From positions 1 to 60,983 of the forward strand of contig JADHZB010000118.1 in assembly GCA_015657535.1 (NCBI GenBank): a stretch of DNA of 60,983 nt. The letters run 5' to 3'. Source of the stretch: Nephromyces sp. MM_2019 (Eukaryota > Apicomplexa > Aconoidasida > Nephromycida). The notes under the pieces are model-generated. The model did not search any database. It was given only the letters and a program-made list of their open reading frames with translations, and was not told the DNA's origin. A program made the position numbers and the translations under genes. Numbering within the stretch: the stretch's first letter is position 1; every line of letters begins with the position of its first letter. Below, one piece after another: positions 60,880 to 60,983 of this stretch.

Positions 60880-60983
60880 TAAAATGAAGAAGGGGCGGAG
60901 CAAGAAGAAGTTGAAGCGAAGTATACACACATTAAACGAAGGAGGAGGAAGAGAATTATATAGAGGGGGGAGTAGAGAGGGGG
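60880..60983. repeat. Purine-rich right edge
   Basis: A/G-rich words (GGAGGAGGAAGAG, AGAGGGGGGAG) fill the last 100 bases, mirroring the G-rich left edge. It may mark a repeat at which the contig ends. Confidence 0.45.

Noticed and set aside
1..60983. CRISPR array, insertion sequence, integrase, or prokaryotic operon
   Set aside because: No spaced direct repeats with unique spacers, no transposase motifs, and the genes are spliced eukaryotic genes.

Overview
This is a nuclear DNA window from a eukaryote with intron-rich genes. It looks like about 40% GC by eye. The likeliest source is an alveolate with a secondary plastid, in the broad apicomplexan/chromerid group. The reasons are a nuclear gene for an organelle-type ribosomal protein uL1 whose N-terminus looks like a signal peptide followed by a Ser-rich transit region, a divergent Aurora-related kinase of more than 2,500 residues, and a kinesin with a huge disordered tail. 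The species is not resolved. Every confident gene lies on the + strand, and each gene model below was built by hand from phase-consistent splice sites.

Layout. 1-3398: strand-asymmetric low-complexity DNA (G-rich, purine-rich, C/A-rich and T/C-rich tracts) with no confident gene. 3399-9148: a 12-exon gene for a macro-domain protein with a presequence-like N-terminus and a very basic C-terminal tail. 9950-10971: fragments of a small unresolved gene on top of diverged tandem repeats. 12059-15673: a 4-exon gene for uL1. 15674-21601: no confident gene, some short + strand open frames. 21602-36830: a 13-exon gene for an Aurora-family kinase of 2,557 residues with the catalytic domain at about 650-900. 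36831-43383: no confident gene, some candidate exons. 43384-53907: a 7-exon kinesin of 2,239 residues, motor at about 224-612, then a short coiled coil and a tail of about 1,600 residues. 53908-60983: no confident gene, but several short, splice-bounded + strand coding candidates, the last running off the right edge.

In the kinase and kinesin the conserved domain is cut into exons of about 60-205 nt, apart from the first kinesin motor segment, which sits in a 1,175-nt exon. The disordered tails are almost intronless, with exons of 3,795 and 4,881 nt. Introns at the two ends of the window carry long TG (sometimes CA) runs; those in the middle are AT-rich without them. One intron in the macro-domain gene appears to use a GC-AG donor.

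Functional reading. The left pair (macro-domain protein and uL1) both look organelle-directed, and the macro protein's basic tail would suit ribonucleoprotein binding; that link is inference. The right pair (Aurora kinase and kinesin) are both expected in spindle or cell-division biology and lie head to tail, so co-function is plausible but unproven. I found no CRISPR array, insertion sequence, rRNA or convincing tRNA.
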